Shown piece after piece: positions 1-7,040 of a stretch of 19,772 nucleotides of DNA. Both the position numbers and the translations under genes were made by a program. The notes below the pieces were generated by a model. That model worked only from the letters and a program-made list of their open reading frames with translations, was not told the DNA's origin and made no database searches. Position 1 is the first letter of the stretch; each line of letters opens with the position of its first letter. Source of the DNA: Porticoccus sp041581635 (GTDB taxonomy: Bacteria; Pseudomonadota; Gammaproteobacteria; Pseudomonadales; Porticoccaceae); the NCBI GenBank assembly GCA_041581635.1, contig JBFICW010000039.1, positions 1 through 19,772 of the forward strand, read 5' to 3'.

Positions 1-1037
1 AAACCTTTAGTAATTTTCAAGTTGGCCTGGAAGTAGACCATGTGGAAGCACTTGGAGGAGATAATTATGATGATCTCCATGGCAGCTTAACTGACCATGC
101 CGTTGTAGCAGACCCTGAAGGGACTGAAATCAACCAAGCCTGGATTGCCTATTCCGGTATTGACAACACGACAGTTAAATTTGGTCGCCAACGTATCAAT
201 TTAGATAATCAACGTTTTGTTGGCGGTGTAGGCTGGCGTCAAAACGAACAGACCTATGATGGTATTACCGTGGTAAACACCTCGCTGCCAGACACCACCG
301 TGGTTTATGCCCACGTGAGTAATGTAAACCGCATTTTTGGTCCAAATAGTGGTCGTGCTGGCACTCCCGCTGCTGATGTTAACCTGGATAGTGATGCCAA
401 TATTTTTAATGTGAACTATAAGGGTCTAGGTATTGGAGCCATTTCAGCCTACGCCTACCTGCTTGATGTGGATGACCATCCCGTAAACCACACTTTGTCA
501 GACGCGCTATCCACCAAAACATTTGGTGCGCGCTTAACCGGTTCACAAGGGGAGGAAACCAAATTCCTCTATACCGCCGAATTTGCCCGTCAGTCTGACT
601 ACAAAAACAACCCTACGAGCTTTGATGCCAATTACTACAACCTGGAAGGTGGGTTCCAAGCCAAGGGTGTTACTGCCAAATTAGGTATGGAAATACTTGA
701 AGCAGATGGTAAAAAAGGTATCGCTTTCTCAACGCCCCTGGCAACTCTACATAAATTCCAGGGATTCGCAGACAAATTCCTGAACACACCAGGTAATGGT
801 ATTGAAGATCTTTATGCCTCTGTATTCACCAAAGTACTCGGTGCTAAAGTCGGTATTATTTACCATGACTTTGAAGCAGACGAAGGCAGTGCTGACTACG
901 GTGACGAAATCGATCTGGTTGTTGCCAAGCAAGTTCATAAAAACGTTAACTTGCTGCTGAAGTACGCTAACTACAATGCTGATGAGTTTGGTACTGACAC
1001 CCAAAAAGCATGGTTACAGGTGGTCGTTAATTTTTAA
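1..1037 (+). CDS. Outer-membrane porin, alginate-export type (5' end missing)
   Basis: The frame is open to the left edge (first full codon at base 3), so the signal peptide and first strands lie outside the window; the GTG at 42 is internal. About 345 residues remain. Alternating aromatic/polar beta-strands, the segment FGRQRINLDNQRFVGG followed by WRQNEQTYDG, and a C-terminal phenylalanine (VVVNF) fit a Gram-negative outer-membrane barrel of the alginate-export (Alginate_exp) superfamily. Members form channels for anionic or sugar-like solutes, but the family name does not prove alginate as substrate. The gene is followed by two hairpins, the second an intrinsic terminator, so it ends its transcription unit. 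I am confident of the barrel class and unsure of the substrate. Confidence 0.8.
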   Translation, partial: TFSNFQVGLEVDHVEALGGDNYDDLHGSLTDHAVVADPEGTEINQAWIAYSGIDNTTVKFGRQRINLDNQRFVGGVGWRQNEQTYDGITVVNTSLPDTTVVYAHVSNVNRIFGPNSGRAGTPAADVNLDSDANIFNVNYKGLGIGAISAYAYLLDVDDHPVNHTLSDALSTKTFGARLTGSQGEETKFLYTAEFARQSDYKNNPTSFDANYYNLEGGFQAKGVTAKLGMEILEADGKKGIAFSTPLATLHKFQGFADKFLNTPGNGIEDLYASVFTKVLGAKVGIIYHDFEADEGSADYGDEIDLVVAKQVHKNVNLLLKYANYNADEFGTDTQKAWLQVVVNF

Positions 1038-1059
1038 TCCATTTATCTCTCCCTTTTAT

Positions 1060-1080
1060 GGCCTCACTCCCCCTGAGGCC
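1060..1080 (+). other. Perfect 7-bp hairpin after porin
   Basis: GGCCTCA at 1060-1066 pairs perfectly with TGAGGCC at 1074-1080 around a C-rich 7-base loop. No T-run follows, so alone it is not an intrinsic terminator. It may protect the porin mRNA 3' end or assist the terminator 10 bases downstream. Confidence 0.5.
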
Positions 1081-1089
1081 AAACTTCTT

Positions 1090-1121
1090 AGCCCGATGGT
1101 TTATTCCACCGGGCTTTTTTT
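1090..1121 (+). terminator. Rho-independent terminator of porin gene
   Basis: AGCCCGATGG (1090-1099) pairs with CCACCGGGCT (1106-1115) with one A-C mismatch and a 6-base loop, then a run of seven T residues. It lies about 50 bases after the porin stop. In the minus direction no T-run follows, so it should not terminate the opposing gene. Confidence 0.85.
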
Positions 1122-1150
1122 CTTTCAGTCTTTACGAATTTATTCGTTAG

Positions 1151-1720
1151 TTACGCTTTCCATGCGCGGCCAGCAAAGACCTCGTCTAGTTCTGGCTGAC
1201 AAATATGATTGGAATAATTGCTCAGGGTTTTCACTGACATTGCCAAAAGAATGTCGAGAATATTTTTCTCTGTATAACCGGCCCCTATAAAATTTTCGAC
1301 AGCGGCTCTGCTAGGTACGCCCCTGGTATCAAATAGCACCTTGGTGAAGCTGGATAATGCCTGTAGTTTTGGGTCGTCGATCACTCTTCTTTCGCGAATA
1401 GCATCAGTCACATGCGTTGGGACATTCGACATATTGTCAGCAATAAAACTATGTGCGCCCACGCAATACTCACAGCCATTTTCACGGCTTATGATCATAA
1501 AAATAACTTCCTGCTCACAGGGGGTGAAATCACTCGCTGTACGAAACTGCTCATATCCGAACAGGTAGGTTTTTAGCAGGCCGGGGGAATTAGCCATGGT
1601 CTGATACATATTGGGTAAAAAACCAAAGTTGGCCTGCTGCTGTTCAAGTGTACTTTTTACTGAATCACCAGCAGCATCGATGGTAACGGGTGGTAGCGAA
1701 ACTTTGTATTCTGATTTCAT
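1151..1720 (-). CDS. AhpD/carboxymuconolactone decarboxylase-like peroxidase-related protein
   Basis: A 189-residue protein with the family signature E80-x2-C83-x2-C86-x3-H90, in the order seen in AhpD-like alkylhydroperoxidases, where the two cysteines and the histidine form the redox centre. The length and the helix-rich C-terminal part fit the carboxymuconolactone decarboxylase-like fold. No signal peptide is visible, so it is probably cytoplasmic. The ATG at 1720 has a good ribosome site (GAGAGGAA about 7 bases upstream). A 14-bp palindrome (1750-1763) lies in the promoter region and resembles one at the neighbouring tetR promoter, which suggests control by that regulator. The family assignment is firm; peroxide or lactone chemistry is inferred from the family, and the physiological substrate cannot be read from sequence. 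Confidence 0.8.
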   Translation of the reverse strand: MKSEYKVSLPPVTIDAAGDSVKSTLEQQQANFGFLPNMYQTMANSPGLLKTYLFGYEQFRTASDFTPCEQEVIFMIISRENGCEYCVGAHSFIADNMSNVPTHVTDAIRERRVIDDPKLQALSSFTKVLFDTRGVPSRAAVENFIGAGYTEKNILDILLAMSVKTLSNYSNHICQPELDEVFAGRAWKA

Positions 1721-1749
1721 CGTATATTCCTCTCTATGTGGATAGTTTA

Positions 1750-1763
1750 GGACTAATCAGTCC
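1750..1763. promoter_or_regulatory. Probable TetR operator before AhpD-like gene
   Basis: GGACT-AATC-AGTCC is an inverted repeat with 5-bp arms, 30 bases before the ATG of the AhpD-like gene. Read on the minus strand, the 18 bases of 1750-1767 match 14 of 18 bases of 2403-2420 in the tetR promoter, including an unbroken 11-base match TTATGGACTGA. This suggests one regulator binds both. Confidence 0.5.
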
Positions 1764-1806
1764 ATAAATAGTTAAAAAAATTTACACGTGTTTAAAACGT
1801 TCTCAT

Positions 1807-2394
1807 TTATGCAAAGGTCTGCAGAATCAAATTAATCACCGGATTTAGGGTATCTCGCGCTGCGCCGCCCTTGATCATGGTTCGCAGTCCGCTCACGGAA
1901 GTCATCAAGTAATCGACTAAGCCATCCGTCGGGATCTCAGCACTAAATTCATGTTGACGTTTACCTTGCTCAATAGCTCGACGAAAGACACCGGCCAAAT
2001 CATTTGTCGCGCGGGTTACGGCCTCTGAAACCAATTTGTCACGCTGGCATAATTCATTGGCGGTATTAACCAGAAAACAGCCCTTCTTAACATCAGTTGA
2101 ATCTGTTTCTGCAATAATGCTCTCGAGGAAATCTTGCAAAAATTGTTTTGCAGAACCGCTGTTGGCTAACTTGATATTTAGCTCGTCCACTATTTTTTTC
2201 TGATAATGCCCGAGACAAAGAATAAATAACTCGTGTTTGTTTCCAAACGTCTGATACAAGCTGCTTTTTGATAAGCTCATCGCCTGAAGTAAATTCTGCA
2301 GCGAAGAGGCCTCGTAGCCCACAGACCAAAACTGCTGAGTCGCAGCTTCCAGGGCTCGATCAATATCAAATTCTCTTGGTCTTCCATACGTCAT
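1807..2394 (-). CDS. TetR/AcrR-family transcriptional regulator
   Basis: A 195-residue protein beginning GRPREFD, a common N-terminal arm in this family. The helix-turn-helix lies at about residues 28-51 (ASSLQNLLQAMSLSKSSLYQTFGNK), followed by a helical ligand-binding and dimerisation domain. TetR proteins usually repress DNA until a small ligand binds. It lies 86 bases upstream of the AhpD-like gene on the same strand, and both promoters carry a similar operator-like sequence, so autoregulation plus control of that gene is likely. There is no Shine-Dalgarno before the ATG, and a -10 box ends only 7 bases upstream, so the mRNA is probably leaderless. The ligand cannot be told; an electrophile or quinone is possible because the NemR branch is similar in style, but that is a guess. 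Confidence 0.85.
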   Translation of the reverse strand: MTYGRPREFDIDRALEAATQQFWSVGYEASSLQNLLQAMSLSKSSLYQTFGNKHELFILCLGHYQKKIVDELNIKLANSGSAKQFLQDFLESIIAETDSTDVKKGCFLVNTANELCQRDKLVSEAVTRATNDLAGVFRRAIEQGKRQHEFSAEIPTDGLVDYLMTSVSGLRTMIKGGAARDTLNPVINLILQTFA

Positions 2395-2401
2395 ACCGGT
2401 T

Positions 2402-2429
2402 ATTATGGACTGACCGGTACAGTTGTCAA
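2402..2429 (-). promoter_or_regulatory. tetR promoter with embedded operator, leaderless
   Basis: On the minus strand, TTGACA (2424-2429) and CATAAT (2402-2407) are separated by 16 bases. The likely operator (2407-2420) fills the spacer, with ACCGGT at 2413-2418 and again at 2395-2400. Only 7 bases separate the -10 box from the ATG, placing transcription start at or beside the start codon. Confidence 0.6.
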
Positions 2430-2529
2430 ATTATTTTTTATGGCCTCGAATTTATACCGATATTATTAGAGTGAAATGTATCGAGATGGTTTTTGAATAA
2501 ACCACGGGTTAACGGTGGAACACCGCTTG

Positions 2530-3288
2530 TTAAGCAGCGTTACCACAAATGGGGCAACCCGACTTTTTTTGTATACGGAAACTCTGCCATTGATGGCACC
2601 TGCCATCAAACATCATCAGTTTCCCATTGATACCTGCCTCCATACCCAGTAGTAATTTGATGGCTTCAAGTGCCTGCATGGAACCCAGAACCCCAAGCAA
2701 TGGGCCCACTACGCCACTGGTACTGCAATTCAATACCGGCTCGGCCGCATTGGGTGGATAGAGGCACTCATAACACGGTGTCTCGGACTCACGAAAGTCG
2801 AACAGCATTAAGTGCCCTTCCCAACGAATAGCAGCCGCAGATATCAGCGGTACCCGATGCTCGACACAAGCCCGGTTAACCGCTTTTCGGGTCAAAAGAT
2901 TATCACTGCAGTCGAGGACAAGATCGACCCCGGATACATATTCCATGAGATCGTCTTCAGTGAGCGCATGGTCAATCACTTCAAGCTCAACTTCGGGGTT
3001 CAGACCAGACAATCGCTCTTCAGCCAAGTCTGCCTTTAGCTGTCCCGCACCGTCCGTATCAAACATGATCTGCCGCTGAAGATTGGTGACATCGAGACTA
3101 TCACCATCTGCAATGAGTAGCTTTCCGACACCTGCCGCCGCCAGATAAAGTGCCACCGGAGACCCCAATCCACCCAGGCCAACGATTAACACGCTTGATT
3201 GGGTAAGCCTTAGCTGTCCTGATTCGCCGATATCACTCAATAACAGGTGACGGCTATAACGTCTTTTTTCTTGGTCACTCAGCATCAT
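2530..3288 (-). CDS. moeB: MoeB/ThiF-type adenylyltransferase (molybdopterin synthase activation)
   Basis: This enzyme adenylates the C-terminal glycine of a sulfur-carrier protein (MoaD, or ThiS-like), the step needed for dithiolene formation in molybdopterin. Numbering from a TTG at 3297, the nucleotide motif GLGGLG is at 40-45, the DxxNLQRQ segment at 69-76, DCSDN at 129-133, and zinc-binding pairs C175/C178 and C248/C251. C191 sits where ThiF/MoeZ-like proteins keep a conserved cysteine. The ORF can be extended to the TTG, but tandem ATGs at 3288 and 3285 are better starts and match the usual LSDQEKRRYSRH beginning. It overlaps the end of mobA by 14 bases, so the two are co-translated. 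MoeB is preferred over ThiF because of the mobA neighbour; a shared role cannot be excluded. Confidence 0.85.
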   Translation of the reverse strand: MMLSDQEKRRYSRHLLLSDIGESGQLRLTQSSVLIVGLGGLGSPVALYLAAAGVGKLLIADGDSLDVTNLQRQIMFDTDGAGQLKADLAEERLSGLNPEVELEVIDHALTEDDLMEYVSGVDLVLDCSDNLLTRKAVNRACVEHRVPLISAAAIRWEGHLMLFDFRESETPCYECLYPPNAAEPVLNCSTSGVVGPLLGVLGSMQALEAIKLLLGMEAGINGKLMMFDGRCHQWQSFRIQKKSGCPICGNAA

Positions 3289-3835
3289 CAGTCTCAATTA
3301 GCGGCTTAATTGAACGCCACTCATCAGGGGTATTTGTGTTGACCAACACATTAGGGTCATTAACGGGCAACTGTATGGTATTCACCGCTGCAAGCATTCT
3401 TTTTATGGAACGGGGCAAGCCTGATCCGGGTGCCAGAACCTGAGCCAGATAGGCAGACAATGCTTCATTGACGGGCAAATATAGCGGCAGATAACAATCT
3501 TGGTAGCAAACGGCAGCCCCAGAAGATTCGCCCTCAGCAATTAACTGCTGCAACAAGGATGGTGTCAGCAAGGGCATGTCGACAGGCACCACAAGTAGCG
3601 CATCTACCTGATATTTTTTTATGACGGTGTATATGCCGCCCAAAGGGCCAGACTGAGGTACCTTGTCGGGAATACCCCTTTCACCCCCGCTGACAATAAT
3701 CTCTAGCCCAACAGACCTGAGAAGTGACTCCGTATATTCCAGCATCGTCTGGTGGTTGCGACGCAACGCGGCCTTGTCTTTCCCCATTCGAGTAGACAAT
3801 CCTCCAGCCAGAACCAAACCTCGACACGACGTCAT
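3275..3835 (-). CDS. mobA: Molybdenum cofactor guanylyltransferase MobA
   Basis: MobA joins GMP from GTP to molybdopterin, giving the guanine-dinucleotide cofactor of DMSO-reductase-family enzymes. The 186-residue protein carries the N-terminal nucleotidyltransferase motif LAGGLSTRMGKDKA (residues 9-22), SGPLGGI near 62-68 and the metal-binding segment VPVDMPLL near 84-91, in the expected order. Length is normal for the family. The ATG at 3835 has AGGAAG about 7 bases upstream. It is the first gene of a two-gene unit overlapping the MoeB-like gene. Other cofactor genes (moaA-E, moeA) are not in the window. Cytoplasmic. Confidence 0.9.
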   Translation of the reverse strand: MTSCRGLVLAGGLSTRMGKDKAALRRNHQTMLEYTESLLRSVGLEIIVSGGERGIPDKVPQSGPLGGIYTVIKKYQVDALLVVPVDMPLLTPSLLQQLIAEGESSGAAVCYQDCYLPLYLPVNEALSAYLAQVLAPGSGLPRSIKRMLAAVNTIQLPVNDPNVLVNTNTPDEWRSIKPLIETDDAE

Positions 3836-3928
3836 TTAACGCTTCCTACACCTTTTCTCTGCACTCTACATCGGCTTATTCACAGACAATCAAACTGTGA
3901 TTCATGATTCCATACTAACAATCGCAGC

Positions 3929-3959
3929 AAAAAAAACCGCGCTAAAAGCGCGGTTTTTT
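3929..3959. terminator. Bidirectional intrinsic terminator
   Basis: CCGCGCT (3937-3943) and AGCGCGG (3947-3953) form a perfect 7-bp stem with an AAA loop, flanked by eight A residues on the left and six T residues on the right. On the minus strand it follows the cytochrome gene by about 20 bases and is its terminator. Confidence 0.9.
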
Positions 3960-3974
3960 AATTCACGAGAACAA

Positions 3975-4418
3975 TTACTTACTCTGTTCGAGCATGTAAT
4001 CAACGGTGGCTTTTATTTCATCTTCAGAGCAATCCATGCAGAGACCTTTTGCTGGCATACCGCGAATACCGTTAACGGCGTTTGCATAAAGCGTATCCAT
4101 ACCCTGATCAATCCGAGCACTCCAATCAGCGGCAGCACCTACTTTAGGCGCACCCGCAGCACCAGTAGAGTGGCATGCTGTACAGCTCTTGTTAAAGATA
4201 TCTTTACCAGAACGAGGACCAGAAGTGCTGGCAACTGGCGCCGCAGAAACAACATCTTTTTCCAGCACAACTTCACCTGCAGGAGCGAGACGTTCGGACA
4301 TTTCCTTCTCTTGCTGTGCAGTGAGTTTCAGTTCTTCCTTATCGGAACTACAACCTGTTATTCCCAACACCAGCATAAGTGCAACAGCAGCAATGCCTGC
4401 TTTTTTCAATTGGCTCAT
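3975..4418 (-). CDS. Lipoprotein c-type cytochrome, cytochrome c5-like
   Basis: A 147-residue monoheme cytochrome. The start at 4418 is chosen because GGAGG lies 5 bases upstream and the reading frame beyond it runs through the promoter. Residues 1-23 are a lipoprotein signal (KK, a hydrophobic run, lipobox ITGC with C23), so the protein should be membrane-anchored and face the periplasm. After a charged, Ala/Pro-rich linker comes the heme site C79-T-A-C-H83, then M121 in GIRGMPAKG as the likely sixth ligand. C127 and C130 correspond to the disulfide pair typical of cytochrome c5. It probably shuttles electrons to a terminal oxidase or reductase. It has its own promoter and a strong terminator, so it is monocistronic. 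Confidence 0.88.
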   Translation of the reverse strand: MSQLKKAGIAAVALMLVLGITGCSSDKEELKLTAQQEKEMSERLAPAGEVVLEKDVVSAAPVASTSGPRSGKDIFNKSCTACHSTGAAGAPKVGAAADWSARIDQGMDTLYANAVNGIRGMPAKGLCMDCSEDEIKATVDYMLEQSK

Positions 4419-4463
4419 TCTCGCCTCCGTATCATTCGTATTAGCGGCCAAACTCAGTGGCGC

Positions 4464-4492
4464 ATTATAGCTGTATAAATTCAAACCGTGAA
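4464..4492 (-). promoter_or_regulatory. Sigma70-type promoter of cytochrome gene
   Basis: On the minus strand, TTCACG (4487-4492) and a perfect TATAAT (4464-4469) are 17 bases apart. The predicted leader is about 40 bases and contains the GGAGG ribosome site. Confidence 0.75.
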
Positions 4493-4533
4493 CGTTGTTT
4501 CAAGGAAAGTTTCAAAGTCTTATCGAGAATAGA

Positions 4534-4557
4534 AACGGTTTTACTGTAGTTACCGTT
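4534..4557 (-). terminator. Possible weak terminator after ATP-grasp gene
   Basis: On the minus strand AACGGT and ACCGTT form a 6-bp stem around a 12-base loop just after the stop codon, followed by the pyrimidine-rich TTCTATTCTC. The stem is short and the T-run broken, so termination may be partial. Confidence 0.35.
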
Positions 4558-4560
4558 CAG

Positions 4561-5514
4561 TTAAACCAGTGTCACACCAAACATTTGCTTTGCCAGACTA
4601 ACGCGTTCTTCCACATCACGTTCAATGCTTCTCATGTCATCAATCATCCGCAAACGTTTCTGCAGACCCACTTGATTGGCAATCTGAATAGCCAGACCGG
4701 GACGAGCATTAAGCTCCAGAATCATGGGGCCTTTATTCCGGTCCAACACAACATCTGCGCCAAAATAACCTAGCCTCGTCATTTCAAAACAGCGTGCAGC
4801 TAATTGCAGCACCTCATCCCAATGAGGCAGCTCCAGTTCGTCAAAGCGAAACCCGGTATCCGGATGCTGTTCAACTTTTTGATTATTTTGCACCGCATAA
4901 AGACTATGGCCAGTGACAATATCGAGACCGACCCCAACAGCACCCTGATGTAGATTGGCCTTACCATCAGAGGCATGGGTCGCACAGCGCATCATCGACA
5001 TTACCGGAAACCCACGGTAAACGATCACACGTATATCTGGCACACCTTCGTGGCTGTAGTTACTGAGCGTTTCATCAAAATCGATCATATCCTCGATCAT
5101 TGCCACGTCGGGGCGACCGCCCAAACTGTATAGCCCACTGAGTATATTGGAGGCATGACGCTTGACGTCTCTATAGTTCAGGACGGCACCTGTGGATTTT
5201 ATAAATTCATCACCACGACGGCCGGAAATAACCAATATGCCCTTTCCACCACTGCCTTGTGCGGGCTTAATCACGAATGTATCCAAACCTTGAAGAATGG
5301 TTTCTAAGCCCTGCACTTCATGCTGAATTCTGACAACACCAAATAACTCAGGCACAGAAATACCTTGTTGCTGTGCCACCTTTTTGGTTTTCAATTTATT
5401 GTCGACCAAAGGGTAACGACTTCTATCGTTAGTGCGGCCGATATAATCAATATTGCGGCTATTCATGCCGAGCACGCCCAATTCTCGCAATTCTCGAGGG
5501 GTTTTCCACCTCAT
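4561..5514 (-). CDS. RimK-like ATP-grasp ligase (alpha-L-glutamate ligase-like)
   Basis: A 317-residue soluble ATP-grasp enzyme. ATP-grasp ligases make amide bonds through an acyl-phosphate; the RimK branch adds glutamate or similar amino acids to protein or peptide acceptors. Visible signatures are K83 followed by the glycine-rich loop QGSGGKG (86-92), the arginine-containing strand DIRVIVYRGFP (160-170), D254 and the metal-binding ELNAR (267-271). All key active-site elements appear intact. Its ATG overlaps the stop of the transglutaminase/membrane gene by 4 bases (ATGA), so translation is coupled. The neighbours define a recurrent set seen with amidoligases: retropepsin-like protease, inactive transglutaminase with membrane domain, ATP-grasp. 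The acceptor and the amino acid used are unknown. Confidence 0.85.
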   Translation of the reverse strand: MRWKTPRELRELGVLGMNSRNIDYIGRTNDRSRYPLVDNKLKTKKVAQQQGISVPELFGVVRIQHEVQGLETILQGLDTFVIKPAQGSGGKGILVISGRRGDEFIKSTGAVLNYRDVKRHASNILSGLYSLGGRPDVAMIEDMIDFDETLSNYSHEGVPDIRVIVYRGFPVMSMMRCATHASDGKANLHQGAVGVGLDIVTGHSLYAVQNNQKVEQHPDTGFRFDELELPHWDEVLQLAARCFEMTRLGYFGADVVLDRNKGPMILELNARPGLAIQIANQVGLQKRLRMIDDMRSIERDVEERVSLAKQMFGVTLV

Positions 5515-7034
5515 TGGTCGTGCCTACCCAAATCACGAAACCGATACAGCTCTGACAAACGATACCCGGAGTACTTACCTATCAACAAGACAACACCGAG
5601 CAAACTGATCATCAGTTCAGGGAAGTTAAAGGTCAGATGTTCAATCAATGCTGTGGACATCAACAGGTAGGCCAAGATCGCAGCCAGCAAGCTGCCTCCA
5701 CCCTGAATCAAAACCTCATGACCGCCTTCCTCTTCCCAAAGAATGGACATACGTTCGATGGTCCATGCAAGAATAATAGTCGGTAAAAATGTCACCGTCA
5801 GGACTTGGTCATAGCCAAATTTGTAGCTGACGATACTGAGGGCCGCCATAATAAAAATAACCACAATCACCACCGCGGTAATTCGTGCGACCAGAAGTAA
5901 GTTGAGGTGTGAGAGGTAGTAGCGAATCCATAGACCGGCACCCACCACGGTCAAAAAGATAACCAACCCGGTGACGAGCGTTGTTTGAATAAACGCCAAT
6001 GCAATCAAAATAGGCATAAACGTGCCAGAGGTTCGAATTCCCACCAACACCCGAAGTAATACAATCACCAGAGCACCTACAGGAATCAGTAACAGCCCCT
6101 TAAACACACCTTGTTGCTCCACCGGTAATGAATAGATAGAGAAGTCCAATAACGGTTGCTCACCCGCCTGCTGCTCCATAAACAACACGGTTTTGATCGG
6201 CAAGGTGTTTTTTACAATGGCGAACTCCAGGCGGGAAGTACTCCCGCCCACCACATCCAGAATTGATTTGCCGCCTCGCTGCCAAACGAAAAAGTTCTCA
6301 GGCAAACCCCGCAGGCCTGTTTTAGGATCAAAAATGTGCCACCTTCGGCCATCAAACACTTCAATTAAACTATCGATGCTCTGACGACGACGTCCACTTT
6401 CTAGAAAAACACCTCTTACCCGCTGTGCAGGAATGTCCGCAAAAGCCAAGACATCCATAACCACACTGAGTTTGCTCTCCTCCCTACTACCAAACAAAAA
6501 TATGGCATCCTGGCTCATTTCATCCTGTACAAACTGCTGTAGCAGGAGCTTGGTAAAGCCTGCAGCATCAGAAGTACTCTCTCGCAGTGTTGCTACTACC
6601 TTTTCCATTGCCGCTTGACGATCTGCAGTTAACTCCGGTGGAATAATTTCCGGAACCGGGCTACCGCCCAAATCAAACTCATCTGCTCTGTAGGTCTGCA
6701 ATTTGTAATAGAGCGTGGTATTCCTTTCCAGAGATTCACGAGTCCAGCGAGCATGCCGTCTCCCATCGCTCTCCATCACAGTGAAGTCAAAACCTGATGA
6801 AGCAAAGTGATCATCCAGCACCACCCAACCCGCTTGGGAATCAGGCAAGGCCAAAGAAATTTCAACGGGTCCAGCCACAGGCTTTAAGCTGATTTTTGAT
6901 TCGAGCGTCCAGACGGACTGCCTTTGGCCAGGTAACAAAGGAAAACCAAGATCAACTTTCTTATAGAGCGTGAGCCCCAAGCCAAGAACAATTAATATTC
7001 CTGCCACCAGACTAATTTGTAATTTAGAGGTCAT
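5511..7034 (-). CDS. Inactive transglutaminase fused to multi-helix membrane domain
   Basis: A 507-residue protein. Residues 7-25 are an N-terminal membrane anchor; about 40-305 form a periplasmic region with a transglutaminase-like fold near 145-260; about 312-490 hold a cluster of roughly seven hydrophobic helices. In the transglutaminase part the usual Cys and His are absent: the Cys region reads GSREESK (182-188) and the His region SIDSLIEVF (219-227), whereas the Asp is kept in FDP (235-237). This matches the known family of catalytically dead transglutaminases fused to 7TM domains, thought to bind peptides or proteins rather than cross-link them. It begins 6 bases after the retropepsin-like gene and overlaps the ATP-grasp gene. 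A role as membrane sensor or scaffold linking periplasmic substrate to the cytoplasmic ligase is an inference. Confidence 0.85.
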   Translation of the reverse strand: MTSKLQISLVAGILIVLGLGLTLYKKVDLGFPLLPGQRQSVWTLESKISLKPVAGPVEISLALPDSQAGWVVLDDHFASSGFDFTVMESDGRRHARWTRESLERNTTLYYKLQTYRADEFDLGGSPVPEIIPPELTADRQAAMEKVVATLRESTSDAAGFTKLLLQQFVQDEMSQDAIFLFGSREESKLSVVMDVLAFADIPAQRVRGVFLESGRRRQSIDSLIEVFDGRRWHIFDPKTGLRGLPENFFVWQRGGKSILDVVGGSTSRLEFAIVKNTLPIKTVLFMEQQAGEQPLLDFSIYSLPVEQQGVFKGLLLIPVGALVIVLLRVLVGIRTSGTFMPILIALAFIQTTLVTGLVIFLTVVGAGLWIRYYLSHLNLLLVARITAVVIVVIFIMAALSIVSYKFGYDQVLTVTFLPTIILAWTIERMSILWEEEGGHEVLIQGGGSLLAAILAYLLMSTALIEHLTFNFPELMISLLGVVLLIGKYSGYRLSELYRFRDLGRHDQ

Positions 7035-7040
7035 TTCAAG

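Noticed and set aside
1134..1147. Palindrome ACGAATTTATTCGT after the AhpD-like stop.
   Set aside because: A/T-rich and with no T-tract on the minus strand; not a terminator, and not at a promoter.
2513..2525. Hairpin CGGTG-GAA-CACCG downstream of the MoeB-like gene.
   Set aside because: The stem is only 5 bp and no T-run follows in the gene's direction, so it is not convincing as a terminator.
3897..4478. Long plus-strand open frame over the cytochrome gene (193 codons).
   Set aside because: It is antisense to a clear cytochrome with heme motif and lipobox, its composition is odd (repetitive Cys/His/Arg/Thr), and it begins inside a terminator region; it is a shadow frame.
4419..4484. Possible 22-residue N-terminal extension of the cytochrome from a TTG at 4484.
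   Set aside because: It spans the TATAAT promoter and lacks a ribosome site, whereas ATG 4418 has GGAGG 5 bases upstream and begins a proper lipoprotein signal.
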